A stretch of DNA of 64,000 nt from Streptomyces drozdowiczii (GTDB lineage: Bacteria; Actinomycetota; Actinomycetes; Streptomycetales; Streptomycetaceae). The translations under genes and the position numbers were made by a program. The notes under the pieces were generated by a model. The model made no database searches, was not told the origin of the DNA, and worked only from the letters and a program-made list of their open reading frames with translations. This document shows positions 38,032-45,602 of this stretch, piece by piece. The stretch spans positions 6,510,001 to 6,574,000 of the forward strand of contig NZ_CP098740.1 of NCBI RefSeq assembly GCF_026167665.1, in the 5' to 3' direction. Within the stretch, counting starts at the first letter, position 1. Each line of letters begins with the position of its first letter.

Positions 38032-38310
38032 TCAGTCGCGCGGCAGCAGCGAACCCAGCGGCCCGAGGTCCAGATTCAGGTCCTCGGGCCGCACCCCGTG
38101 CTGCGCGCACAGCTCCGTCATCCGCTGCTCCAGGAGCATCAGCGTCGTACCGATCTCCTCGGTCTGCTCCTCGGTGAGGTAACCCTCGTCGATGCGCCGG
38201 ATCGCCTGGCGCTCCATCAGCTGGCGCAGCAGCTCCACCACGGTGAGCACCAGCGTGACGAGGTCCTGGCCCACCTTGTCGGAGTCCAGCTCGACCCGCG
38301 CGTCCGTCAC
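38032..38310 (-). CDS. gvpK: Gas vesicle protein GvpK
   Basis: This 92-residue protein has the GvpK pattern: DKVGQDLVTLVLTVVELLRQ, LMERQAIRRIDEGYLTEEQ and the end EDLNLDLGPLGSLLPRD. GvpK is an accessory protein in gas-vesicle assembly. The GTG start overlaps the gvpS stop (GTGA). It is the last gene of the operon. Confidence 0.92.
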   Translation of the reverse strand: MTDARVELDSDKVGQDLVTLVLTVVELLRQLMERQAIRRIDEGYLTEEQTEEIGTTLMLLEQRMTELCAQHGVRPEDLNLDLGPLGSLLPRD

Positions 38311-38534
38311 AGCGGCCCCCCGTCCGCCCAGGGCGCCGGCACCCGCTCGCTCACCGACGACAGCAGCGCGTGCAGCGACAGGCGTACGAGCGGCACGTCG
38401 GCGATCGCGATGACCAGGTCCCCGCTGATGACCACCCCGGTCGCGAGGACCCGGTCCAGCAGATCGACCAGGGGCACCCCGATCGGCCCGCTCAGCGGTT
38501 CCGGCTCGTCCCACGGCACGACCGAGCGCTCCAC
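38307..38534 (-). CDS. gvpS: Gas vesicle protein GvpS (GvpA-like)
   Basis: This 75-residue protein starts at a GTG 2 bases after the gvpL stop. It has the GvpA fold: LVDLLDRVLATGVVISGDLVI and ADVPLVRLSLHALLSSVSER. GvpS and GvpJ are minor GvpA-like proteins thought to nucleate the vesicle or shape its tip. The stop overlaps the gvpK start. Confidence 0.88.
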   Translation of the reverse strand: MERSVVPWDEPEPLSGPIGVPLVDLLDRVLATGVVISGDLVIAIADVPLVRLSLHALLSSVSERVPAPWADGGPL

Positions 38535-38536
38535 TT

Positions 38537-39331
38537 CTACACCTCTCCGACGAAGGAGTACGGGACCCAGGGCCCCGACAGCTCGACCTGCGCCCCGGTG
38601 CGCTCCCTGAGGCTCTGCGCCAGCCGCGCCAGCTCCGCCGCCCGGTCCTCGGCCACCAGATACGTGGCGTTGAGCACCTGGACGCGCCGCTCGTCCGGCA
38701 CCCGGGGACCGTGCGAGGGGAGCCTGCGCGAGGCGGTGGCCAGGCCGCTCACGTCCGCGTCCACCACCTCCGCGATGTGCAGGCCGTCCGTCCGGTGCCG
38801 TTCGCGCCGGTCCCGCAGGTTCCGCTTCCGGTCGAGGTAGGCGCGGCCGGCTCCGGGCGCGGGCCGCTGCGGGGCGGCCTCGGGCGCCTCCCGGGCCGGA
38901 GCGTCGGCCACGTACACCTTGACGCCCCACTCGGAGTGGTGGGCGGTGCGTTCCAGCGCGGCGTGGAAGCGCCGGGCCTCCTTGTCCAGCGCCGCCCGGG
39001 CCCGCTCCTCGTCGTGGTACAGCGTGGCCAGCGGGAGGGGCACCGTGGGGTGCCGGGCGGCCATCGCGCACACGACGTCGTGATGGGCCCGTGCGTACCG
39101 TTCGAGTTCGGGCTCGTCGGCCAGCCGGGCCTGCCACGCCTCGTCGGTGAAGTCGGCCGCCCGTACGGTCTGGACGACCGCGGTGAGCCCGGGGCCGAGG
39201 GGCAGGGCGCGCAGCGGACTCTCGCCCGTGACGCCTGCCGGCCCGGTGAGGTCCGGCCGCTCCTCGGTGCGGCACACGGCGTAGACGTACACGGCACTGG
39301 CGTCCGCCGACGCGCGGATGTCCTCGGTCAT
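38537..39331 (-). CDS. gvpL: Gas vesicle protein GvpL (GvpL/GvpF family)
   Basis: This 264-residue protein has the GvpL/F layout: a first domain (AVYVYAVCRTEERPDLTGPA, VPLPLATLYHDEERARAAL) and a second (EWGVKVYVAD to LNATYLVAEDRAAELARLAQ) ending SGPWVPYSFVGEV. The ATG overlaps the gvpJ stop (ATGA). GvpL/F proteins bind other Gvp proteins during assembly. A linker rich in Ala, Pro and Arg near residues 143-175 is a variable part. Confidence 0.9.
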   Translation of the reverse strand: MTEDIRASADASAVYVYAVCRTEERPDLTGPAGVTGESPLRALPLGPGLTAVVQTVRAADFTDEAWQARLADEPELERYARAHHDVVCAMAARHPTVPLPLATLYHDEERARAALDKEARRFHAALERTAHHSEWGVKVYVADAPAREAPEAAPQRPAPGAGRAYLDRKRNLRDRRERHRTDGLHIAEVVDADVSGLATASRRLPSHGPRVPDERRVQVLNATYLVAEDRAAELARLAQSLRERTGAQVELSGPWVPYSFVGEV

Positions 39332-39654
39332 GACTCGGACGCCTGTGACTCGAGGGCGTCCAGGCGGGCCCGCAGCTCCCGGTTCTCGTCCAGCAGCGCG
39401 TTGCGCGCCGCGTGCGAACTGAGCGCGGGATCGGTCTCCCACCAGTCGATCCCGGCCTTCTTCGCCGTGTCGACGGAGGCGACGAACAGGCGCAGCCGGA
39501 TGGTGAGCAGCTCGATGTCCAGCAGATCGATCTTGATGTCACCAGCGATGACGATGCCCTTGTCCAGGACGCGTTCGAGGATGTCGGCGAGGTTGGTCGT
39601 GTGCGGGCCGGCGGGTGCGTAGGCGGCGTCCTGCCGGAAGTCGAGATCAGTCAC
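39328..39654 (-). CDS. gvpJ: Gas vesicle protein GvpJ (GvpA-like)
   Basis: This 108-residue protein has the GvpA-type core NLADILERVLDKGIVIAGDI and DLLDIELLTIRLRLFVASVD, then a helical tail with ARNALLDENRELRARLDALE. It is a minor vesicle protein. Its start overlaps the end of gvpZ by 8 bp and its stop overlaps gvpL. Confidence 0.9.
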   Translation of the reverse strand: MTDLDFRQDAAYAPAGPHTTNLADILERVLDKGIVIAGDIKIDLLDIELLTIRLRLFVASVDTAKKAGIDWWETDPALSSHAARNALLDENRELRARLDALESQASES

Positions 39655-40701
39655 GACGGGACCTCCGCCCGCGCCGCCTGCTCGGGGCGGGCTCCTCCTC
39701 GTCGTCCTCCTCGTCCTCGTCCTCCTCGTCCTCTTCTTCCTCCGGTTCCTCTTCCGGTTCCTCGTCGTCCTCCCACTCGTCCTCGTCGCCCTCCTCGTCC
39801 TCGCCTTCGCCTTCGCCTTCGTCCTCGTCCTCGTAGTCCTCGTCCTCCGGCTGGTCCTCGTCGCCCTCGGACTCCTCCTCCTCGGCCACGGCGTCCTCGT
39901 GGGAGACGACGACCTCGCCGTCGCGGATCTCGCCGCGCCAGCCGTCGGGCTCCTCGTCGGTGAGGGTGACGTACCGCTGGAAGTGCTTGAAGTCCAGGCG
40001 GATGCGGCGGCCCTGGGCCCGCCAGAGGTTGCCCGTCTTCTCGAAGAAGCCGGACGGGTAGTACTCGACCACCAGCATGATCCGGGTGAGGGTCGGCGTC
40101 AGCTCATGGAAGCTGACGGCACCGCGCGTGGTGCCCTTGGAACCCTCCGAGGTCCAGGTGATGCGCTCGTCGGGGATCTGTTCCTGGACGGTCGCCTTGA
40201 AGCTGCGCGAGGACGGGCCGATCTTGACCTTCCAGTCGCTGGTGGCCTCGTCCTCCGTCGAGACGTCCTGGACGCCCTTCGCGAAGCTGCTGAACTTGTC
40301 GTACTGGGTCCAGTAGTCGTACGCCGTACGCAGGGGCACGCCGACATCGAGGACTTCCACGATGTTCATCGACTTGCCGCCACCGCTCGACTTGCTCTTC
40401 CCTTGCCCCCGCCGAACGCCTCCTTGGCCTTCTCCGTGACGTTGTCCTTCACGCCCTTGGCCTTCTCCGAGACGAACGACTTCAGCGGCGATTCGCCCTG
40501 GAGGACCCGGGAGGCCACGGCGGGCAGGGAGCCGCCGTCCCCCGCGGAGTCGGTGAGCTGCTGCGCGACATCCGTCAGCTTGCCGCTCGCCTTGCCCGCG
40601 AGGTCCTCCACCTTCGCGCTGAGGAAGCCCGACAGCTCCTCGCGGAGCCGGTCGAGACCCGACTCCTGCGTCCCGGACTCGTCCTGTTCTGTCCTGGCCA
40701 T
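39647..40701 (-). CDS. gvpZ: Gas vesicle protein GvpZ-type, SRPBCC domain with long acidic tail, frameshifted
   Basis: The first part (RLREELSGFLSAKVEDLAGK, then FVSEKAKGVKDNVTEKAKEA) is in one frame. The SRPBCC part (VEVLDVGVPLRTAYDYWTQY to FKHFQRYVTLTDEEPDGWRG) and a long Glu/Asp tail of about 95 residues are in the next. One base added at 40400-40402 gives KGKSKSSGGGKSMNIVEVLD and a 351-residue protein. The acidic tail ends with a basic cap, [11 protein letters not shown]. This is the Streptomyces-type gvpZ, whose role is not known. The frameshift is probably a sequence error. Confidence 0.87.
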
Positions 40702-40707
40702 GACTCG

Positions 40708-41552
40708 CTACCTCCGACGGTCGGTGCGCTTGGAAGCGGTCCGCTTGGACGACGACCTGGACGACGACGTCTTCTTCGACGCGGACTTCTTCGCCGGGGC
40801 GGTCTTCCTGGCCGCGGCCTTCTTCGCGGGAGCCGACTTCTTCGCCGTCGCCTTCTTGGCCCCGGCCGCCTTCTTCGCGGGCGCGGCCTTCTTGGCGGCG
40901 GGCTTCTTCTCCGCACTCTTCTTGGCGGGGGCCGCCTTCTTGGCCGGGGCGGTCTTCTTGGCGGCCTGCTTCTTCGCCGGTGCCTTCTTGGCGGCTGCCT
41001 TCTTGGACGGTGCCTTCTTCGGCGGCGCCTTCCTGGCGGGCGGCTCGGGGGGCTCTTCCTCGCCCTCGTCCTCTTCCTCGCCCCGTCCTCGTCGTCCTCG
41101 TCCTCGCCCTCGTCCCAGGGCTCGTCCTCGTCCGGTTCCTCTTCGTCCTCCGGTTCCTCTTCGTACGCGTCGTCGTCGTACTCGTCCTCGTACGGCTCGT
41201 CGTCGTACTCGTCCTGGTCCTCGTCCTCCTCGCGCCGGCCCTCGGAGAGCCGGGCGGTGCGGTCACCGATCGCGTCGGCCAGCGAGGACATGCTGCGGTT
41301 CGCCGCAGCCGTCACCGCCTTGCGGCCCGCGTCCATGACCTCGCCCCGCAGCTGTTCCTGGAGTTCGGCGACCTGGGGGACACCGCCGAGGCGGCGCATG
41401 CCCTCGGCGGCGAGCTGGCGGGGTTCGAGCCCGAACCTCCGGCCCGCCAGATAGGTCGCCACGGTCAGGGCCATTCGGCCCTTCTTGGTCCGGCCCAGCA
41501 CATAGCCGCCGACCACCGCGGCTGCGAGCGCTACCTTGGCCTCGTCATCCAT
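40708..41552 (-). CDS. gvpY: Gas vesicle protein GvpY-type with acidic middle and Lys/Ala-rich tail, frameshifted
   Basis: The N-terminal part (DDEAKVALAAAVVGGYVLGR, LAGRRFGLEPRQLAAEGMRR, VMDAGRKAVTAAANRSMSSL) is in one frame, followed by a Glu/Asp/Tyr-rich stretch. The rest is in another frame: PPEPPARKAPPKKAPSKKAA, then many AKK/PAKK units to SSKRTASKRTDRRR. One base added at 41081-41084 joins them into 281 residues. The tail is like the histone-H1 type Lys/Ala/Pro repeats. This is the Streptomyces-type gvpY, with no known role. The frameshift is probably an error. Confidence 0.85.
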
Positions 41553-41559
41553 GAGCACG

Positions 41560-41814
41560 TCACCTTCGATCGCTTGGCACGCGGACGGCCCGAACGGCGT
41601 GCAGCCGGTCGAGCAACCGCTCCTCTTCCCGTTCGAATTCCTCGATCGTGATGTCTCCGGCCTCCAACTCCTGGTTGAGTACGGCCAGTTGGGCGCGCAG
41701 TACACGGGGGTCGTGCAGCTCCCGCTCGGCGGCGTCGTGCAGCTTCTCGGCCACCCACACCACCCCGCGCACGGGTGCGACGGGCAGCGTCAGCAGACCG
41801 GTGATGAGGCCCAT
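41560..41814 (-). CDS. gvpG: Gas vesicle protein GvpG
   Basis: This 84-residue protein begins GLITGLLTLPVAPVRGVVWV and AEKLHDAAERELHDPRVLRA, then LNQELEAGDITIEEFEREEE. This is the normal GvpG pattern. The ATG at 41814 is one base from the gvpF stop. GvpG is an essential accessory protein for vesicle formation in other organisms. Confidence 0.92.
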   Translation of the reverse strand: MGLITGLLTLPVAPVRGVVWVAEKLHDAAERELHDPRVLRAQLAVLNQELEAGDITIEEFEREEERLLDRLHAVRAVRVPSDRR

Positions 41815-41815
41815 C

Positions 41816-42565
41816 TCAGCCACCGCCCACGGGGACCGGCCGGGCCTCGGCGGAGACGAAGCTGTAGCACGGCAGCGGCCCGGCCAGGCGGAGCTCCACA
41901 TGGCCGCGGTTCTCGCCCGCGAACCGGCGCGCCTCGGCCAGGAACGCCTCTCCGGCCTCCCGCTCCACCAGGAACGACACATTGAGCGCGCACCCCTGGA
42001 CCTCCGGGCCCGCCGCCACCGCTCTGGCCCTCGGCGTCAGCTCCCGGAGCACCCGCCGCCCCGCCTCGGCGGCCCGCCGCGCGAGGGCGGCGGCCACCGC
42101 CTCGCCCAGCCGCAGACTGGCCTCGTAACCCGGACGCCGGCGCGCGGCCTCCCGCAGCTTGCGTACGGTGCCGTCCTCGGCGACCACATCGGCGAGCGCG
42201 TCCTCGGCGGCGAGCGCCTTCACGTTGATCTCGTGGCAGCCGGCGAGCCGCTTCAGGGCCGCCGCATGGCCGTCCTCATCGGCGGCCAGCTGCCGTTCCA
42301 CGGTGTCCTGGTCGGGGGCCACCATGCCGAACCGCATCGGCAGCACGGGCCCCTCGTCCATCAGCCGCAGCAGCAGCTCCTGGTGGGCCAGCAGATCGCG
42401 GCGGCGCGCCCGGAGGTCCGGGGGAGCGTCGCTGACGACCGCGGCGAGCCGGCCCCGCCGGACGGTCCGCAGCCGTGCGGGCGGGCTGCCCACACCGCCC
42501 TGCCCGTCCGGGAGCGCGGTCCCGGCCCGGGTGATCGCGTACACGTACACACCGTCGGCTGTCAC
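41816..42565 (-). CDS. gvpF: Gas vesicle protein GvpF (GvpL/GvpF family)
   Basis: This 249-residue protein starts at a GTG 3 bases after the gvpA stop. It has VYVYAITRAGTALPDGQGGV, LPMRFGMVAPDQDTVERQLA, LNVSFLVEREAGEAFLAEA and the end ELRLAGPLPCYSFV. This is the GvpL/F two-domain layout. GvpF contacts GvpA and is needed early in vesicle assembly. Confidence 0.92.
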   Translation of the reverse strand: MTADGVYVYAITRAGTALPDGQGGVGSPPARLRTVRRGRLAAVVSDAPPDLRARRRDLLAHQELLLRLMDEGPVLPMRFGMVAPDQDTVERQLAADEDGHAAALKRLAGCHEINVKALAAEDALADVVAEDGTVRKLREAARRRPGYEASLRLGEAVAAALARRAAEAGRRVLRELTPRARAVAAGPEVQGCALNVSFLVEREAGEAFLAEARRFAGENRGHVELRLAGPLPCYSFVSAEARPVPVGGG

Positions 42566-42568
42566 CGC

Positions 42569-43006
42569 TCACGCCTCCACACGGCGGCGCCGGCTCTCGC
42601 TGTCGCGCGCCGGGGCGCGCCGCTTCCTCGGCCGCTCCTCCTCCGGCTCCTCGTCGCCGCCGACCGCCTTGCGCACGGTGTCGCCCACCGACTCGGCGGC
42701 CCTGCGCACCTTCCGCTTGCCGATGGACTTGGCGGCGCCCCCGCCGATCAGCTCCGGAACGGTGGTGCTGCCGGAGTCCCGTTCCAGGTCCAGCCGGTTG
42801 CACGCCTCGGCGAACCGCAGATACGTGTCCACGCTGGCGACGACGATGCGCGCGTCTATCTTCAGGATCTCGATGCCGACCAGGGAGACCCTGATGAAGA
42901 CATCGATCACCATGCCCCGGTCGAGGATCAGCTCCAGGACGTCGTACAGGGTGCCGGCGCGCGGCGGGCAGGCGACGACTTCGTCGGAGTAGGTGGTCGC
43001 GGTCAT
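42569..43006 (-). CDS. gvpA: Gas vesicle structural protein GvpA (extended form)
   Basis: This 145-residue protein carries the GvpA core: TLYDVLELILDRGMVIDVFI, RVSLVGIEILKIDARIVVAS and VDTYLRFAEACNRLDLE. GvpA is the main wall protein of gas vesicles and normally has about 70 residues. Here a charged C-terminal extension of about 75 residues follows (VPELIGGGAAKSIGKRKVRR, then Glu/Arg-rich), as in other Streptomyces GvpA proteins. The extension would stick out from the rib or be cut. The ATG has GGAAGGAC before it. Confidence 0.92.
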   Translation of the reverse strand: MTATTYSDEVVACPPRAGTLYDVLELILDRGMVIDVFIRVSLVGIEILKIDARIVVASVDTYLRFAEACNRLDLERDSGSTTVPELIGGGAAKSIGKRKVRRAAESVGDTVRKAVGGDEEPEEERPRKRRAPARDSESRRRRVEA

Positions 43007-43039
43007 GGAATGTCCTTCCGGCAGGGGAGTGGACGCCGC

Positions 43040-43360
43040 TCACTCGTCGGCGGCGCCCCGGCGGTACCGGCGGACCCTGCGGTACTCCAGGAGCTCACCG
43101 GACCGGTCGAGCTGCACCTCGTAGGAGGCGAGGAGGCTCGTGGTGTCCGGAATCCGGGGCACTTCGAGAACGTCCACGACAACGCACCAGCCGTCATCGG
43201 TGCGCCGGACGGCGGACACGCCCTCCGCGCGGTGGTCGATGAGACCCTCCAGGCTCTGGATGGCAGCGCGGGCCGCGTGTTCGGGGCCCCGTGCGGACGG
43301 GGCACGCCGCTTGGTCGCCGTTTTCGTGGTTCCCGCCTGGGAGCGCCGCTGATCTGCCAT
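43040..43360 (-). CDS. gvpO: Gas vesicle protein GvpO
   Basis: This 106-residue protein has the GvpO pattern: AARAAIQSLEGLIDHRAEGV, DDGWCVVVDVLEVPRIPDT and SLLASYEVQLDRSGELLEYR, then RVRRYRRG. The Lys/Arg-rich start is short. I chose the ATG at 43360 because the upstream part of the frame is not typical. It is the first gene of the operon, and its promoter lies between it and the TetR operators at 43448-43486. Confidence 0.92.
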   Translation of the reverse strand: MADQRRSQAGTTKTATKRRAPSARGPEHAARAAIQSLEGLIDHRAEGVSAVRRTDDGWCVVVDVLEVPRIPDTTSLLASYEVQLDRSGELLEYRRVRRYRRGAADE

Positions 43361-43447
43361 GGGACCCAGTCTGCTCACTCCCGCCGCCCCCGCATCTTGG
43401 GCGAGGTCATCGGGGTGCGTGCCTCGCAGTGGAGCCACGCCCAAGGT

Positions 43448-43486
43448 GTAGACACTGTCTACGAAGTCCTGGTAGACAGTGTCTAT
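43448..43486. promoter_or_regulatory. Two TetR-type operators over the promoter of the TetR gene
   Basis: GTAGACACTGTCTAC (43448-43462) is a perfect 15-bp palindrome. GTAGACAGTGTCTAT (43472-43486) is a near-identical second copy with its centre 24 bp further on. TAGACA in the first (43449-43454) could be the -35 and TAGACA in the second (43473-43478) the -10, with an 18-bp gap. The second copy reaches into the ATG at 43485, so the mRNA is probably leaderless. A bound repressor would block the promoter fully. Confidence 0.75.
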
Positions 43487-44138
43487 GGATCAAGCGCACC
43501 AAGCCGGCCCCTTGCGGGAACGCCTGATCGACGCAGGTGTCGACCTCGTCATGGCCGAAGGATCCGCGTCGCTCGGCCTCCGTGAGATCGCCCGACGCGC
43601 CGGGGTCTCCCACGGCGCCCCGCGCCGCTACTTCCCGACCCACCACGCCCTGCTCTCCGCCATCGCCCGGCGCGGCTTCACCGAGCTGGCCGCCCGCTTC
43701 ACGACGGCGACCGAAGGCTCCGGGACACCCCGCGACCAGCTGCGGAGCCTCGCCGACGCCTTCCTGGACTACGCGGCGGAGTACGGCGGCATGTTCGAGC
43801 TGATGTTCCGCCACGACCTGCTCGACAGCGAGGCCCATGCGAGTGACGCGGACGCGCCCGGGCCGCGCCTGCGCGAGGCGACCCTCCCGCTGTTCGCGCG
43901 CCTCGTCGAGCTCGTCACGGAGGACCGCGCCCAGCGCACGGAGCACGGCACCGGACCCTCGGACAACTCCGCCCCGCCGCCGGCCCTGACCGCGGCCGCC
44001 CTCTGGACCAACCTGCACGGCATCGCCGTGCTCCGGGCGAACGGCAGCCTCCAACTGGCCTTCCCCGGCGCGGACGAGGAACCGGACCCGCTCGTCACGG
44101 CGGCGCTCGACGCCCACCTCGGCCGGGCGGACGCATGA
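43485..44138 (+). CDS. TetR-family transcriptional regulator
   Basis: This 217-residue protein has the TetR helix-turn-helix near its start: RERLIDAGVDLVMAEGSASL, LREIARRAGVSHGAPRRYFP and THHALLSAIARRGF. The C-terminal ligand domain is helical. The stop overlaps the MFS gene (ATGA), so it probably represses its own transport operon through the two operators before it. The ATG at 43485 lies inside the second operator; a GTG at 43479 is also possible. The ligand is unknown, perhaps an antibiotic or other toxic compound. Confidence 0.92.
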   Translation: MDQAHQAGPLRERLIDAGVDLVMAEGSASLGLREIARRAGVSHGAPRRYFPTHHALLSAIARRGFTELAARFTTATEGSGTPRDQLRSLADAFLDYAAEYGGMFELMFRHDLLDSEAHASDADAPGPRLREATLPLFARLVELVTEDRAQRTEHGTGPSDNSAPPPALTAAALWTNLHGIAVLRANGSLQLAFPGADEEPDPLVTAALDAHLGRADA

Positions 44139-45511
44139 CCCCCACCGCCGTACGGCCCCGCGCCGCGCTGCTCGCCTCGGTGGCGGGCGCGATGATCGTC
44201 GCCCTGGACGGCACCGTGCTGCTCGTCGCCCAGCCGGACCTGCGCAGCGACCTCGGGGCAACCGTCACCGAGGTCCAGTGGACGAGCACCGCCTACCTCC
44301 TCGCCGTAGCCGCCCTCCTCGTGATCGCCGGCCGGCTCGGGGACCACTACGGGCACCGGAGGCTGCTCTGCGTCGGGGTGCTCGGTTTCGGCGCCGCTTC
44401 GGCCGGGATCGCCTTCGCCCAGGGCATCGGCCCCGTGATCGCCCTGCGCGCCGCCCAAGGGGTGTTCGGCGCGCTCCTGCAACCGGCGACGCTCGCCCTG
44501 CTCAGGCTGGTCTACCCGGCCGACCGCCTCGGCCGGGCCGTCGCCCTCCGGACCAGCGCGATCGGGCTGGCCGCCGCGGCCGGTCCGGTGCTCGGGGGAG
44601 TCCTCGTCACGCACTGGGGCTGGCGCGCCGTCTTCCTGATCAACATCCCGGCCGCCCTGGCCATCGCCGCCCTCACCCTGGCCGTGCGCACCCCCGAAGT
44701 GCCGCGCACCGCGGACCGGCGGTTCGACCTCACCTCCGGCGCCCTCCTCGCCGCCGCGCTCGCCGCCCTCGTCCACACCCTGGCCGGCATCCCCGACGAC
44801 GGATGGACCGGCGCCCGGACGGGGCTCGGGCTGCTGCTGGCCGTGGTCCTCGGGGCGGTGCTCGTCGCGTACGAACGCCGCAGCGCCCAGCCGGTCGTGC
44901 CGCCGGCCGTGACCCGCTCCGTGCCCGTGACGGCCTCGATGGTGCTGCTCCTCACCACCTCCGGCGGCCTGTTCGGCGCGCTGTTCACCGTCACGTTCTT
45001 CCTCCAGCAGGGGCTCGGCCTCGATCCGCTCACCACCGGGCTGCGCTGCCTGCCGCTGACCCTGCTCATGATCGCCGGGGCGCCCGTGGCCTCGGCCGCG
45101 CTCGGCCGGTTCGGGCCGCGCCGCACCGCGATCACCGGCCAGCTGTGCGTCGTCCTCGCCGTCCTCGGGCTCTCCCGGCCGGGCTCCGCAGGGGAGACCG
45201 GCCTCGTCCTCGCGGTGCTGGGGGCGGGCTTCACCGCCGTCATGGTCACCGCCACCGGGACCGTCGTCGGGGACGCCCCGCCCGGTTACGCCGGGGTGGT
45301 CGGCGGCCTCAAGCAGACCGCCATGAACGTGGGCCCCGCCCTCGGAATCGCCGTCGCCGCCGGACTGATGCCGCTCACCCCGTCGGCCGTCGCCGACCCG
45401 GGGCACCGGCTCCTCCCCGTAACGGATCTCGCCCTGGGCCAGGCGCTGCCCGCGGTGGCGGCGCTCGCCGCGCTGGGGCTGATCCCCGCCTCGCTGCTGC
45501 CCCGGCGCTGA
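44135..45511 (+). CDS. MFS drug exporter, DHA2-like
   Basis: This 458-residue membrane protein has about 14 hydrophobic segments. It has DHA-type marks: VALDGTVLLVAQPDLRSDLG, WTSTAYLLAVAALLVIAGRL, GDHYGHRRLLCVG and RAAQGVFGALLQPATLALL, and motif C-like GPVLGGVLVTHWGWRAVFLI. It should export drugs by proton exchange. It is coupled to the TetR gene by a 4-bp overlap, the usual arrangement of a repressor with its efflux pump. The substrate is unknown. Confidence 0.92.
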   Translation: MTPTAVRPRAALLASVAGAMIVALDGTVLLVAQPDLRSDLGATVTEVQWTSTAYLLAVAALLVIAGRLGDHYGHRRLLCVGVLGFGAASAGIAFAQGIGPVIALRAAQGVFGALLQPATLALLRLVYPADRLGRAVALRTSAIGLAAAAGPVLGGVLVTHWGWRAVFLINIPAALAIAALTLAVRTPEVPRTADRRFDLTSGALLAAALAALVHTLAGIPDDGWTGARTGLGLLLAVVLGAVLVAYERRSAQPVVPPAVTRSVPVTASMVLLLTTSGGLFGALFTVTFFLQQGLGLDPLTTGLRCLPLTLLMIAGAPVASAALGRFGPRRTAITGQLCVVLAVLGLSRPGSAGETGLVLAVLGAGFTAVMVTATGTVVGDAPPGYAGVVGGLKQTAMNVGPALGIAVAAGLMPLTPSAVADPGHRLLPVTDLALGQALPAVAALAALGLIPASLLPRR

Positions 45512-45602
45512 GCCCTCGCTCGAACGGCCGCTCGCGTCGTGGGGTGCGGCGACCGCCAGTAGGCTGCCGAAGGATCACGACCCGTGGACGAGGAGCACAC
45601 CG

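Noticed and set aside
39647..41200. Repeated TCGTCCTCGTCC-type sequence, possible CRISPR or satellite
   Set aside because: It is low-complexity coding DNA for Glu/Asp tails of GvpY and GvpZ, with no regular spacers.
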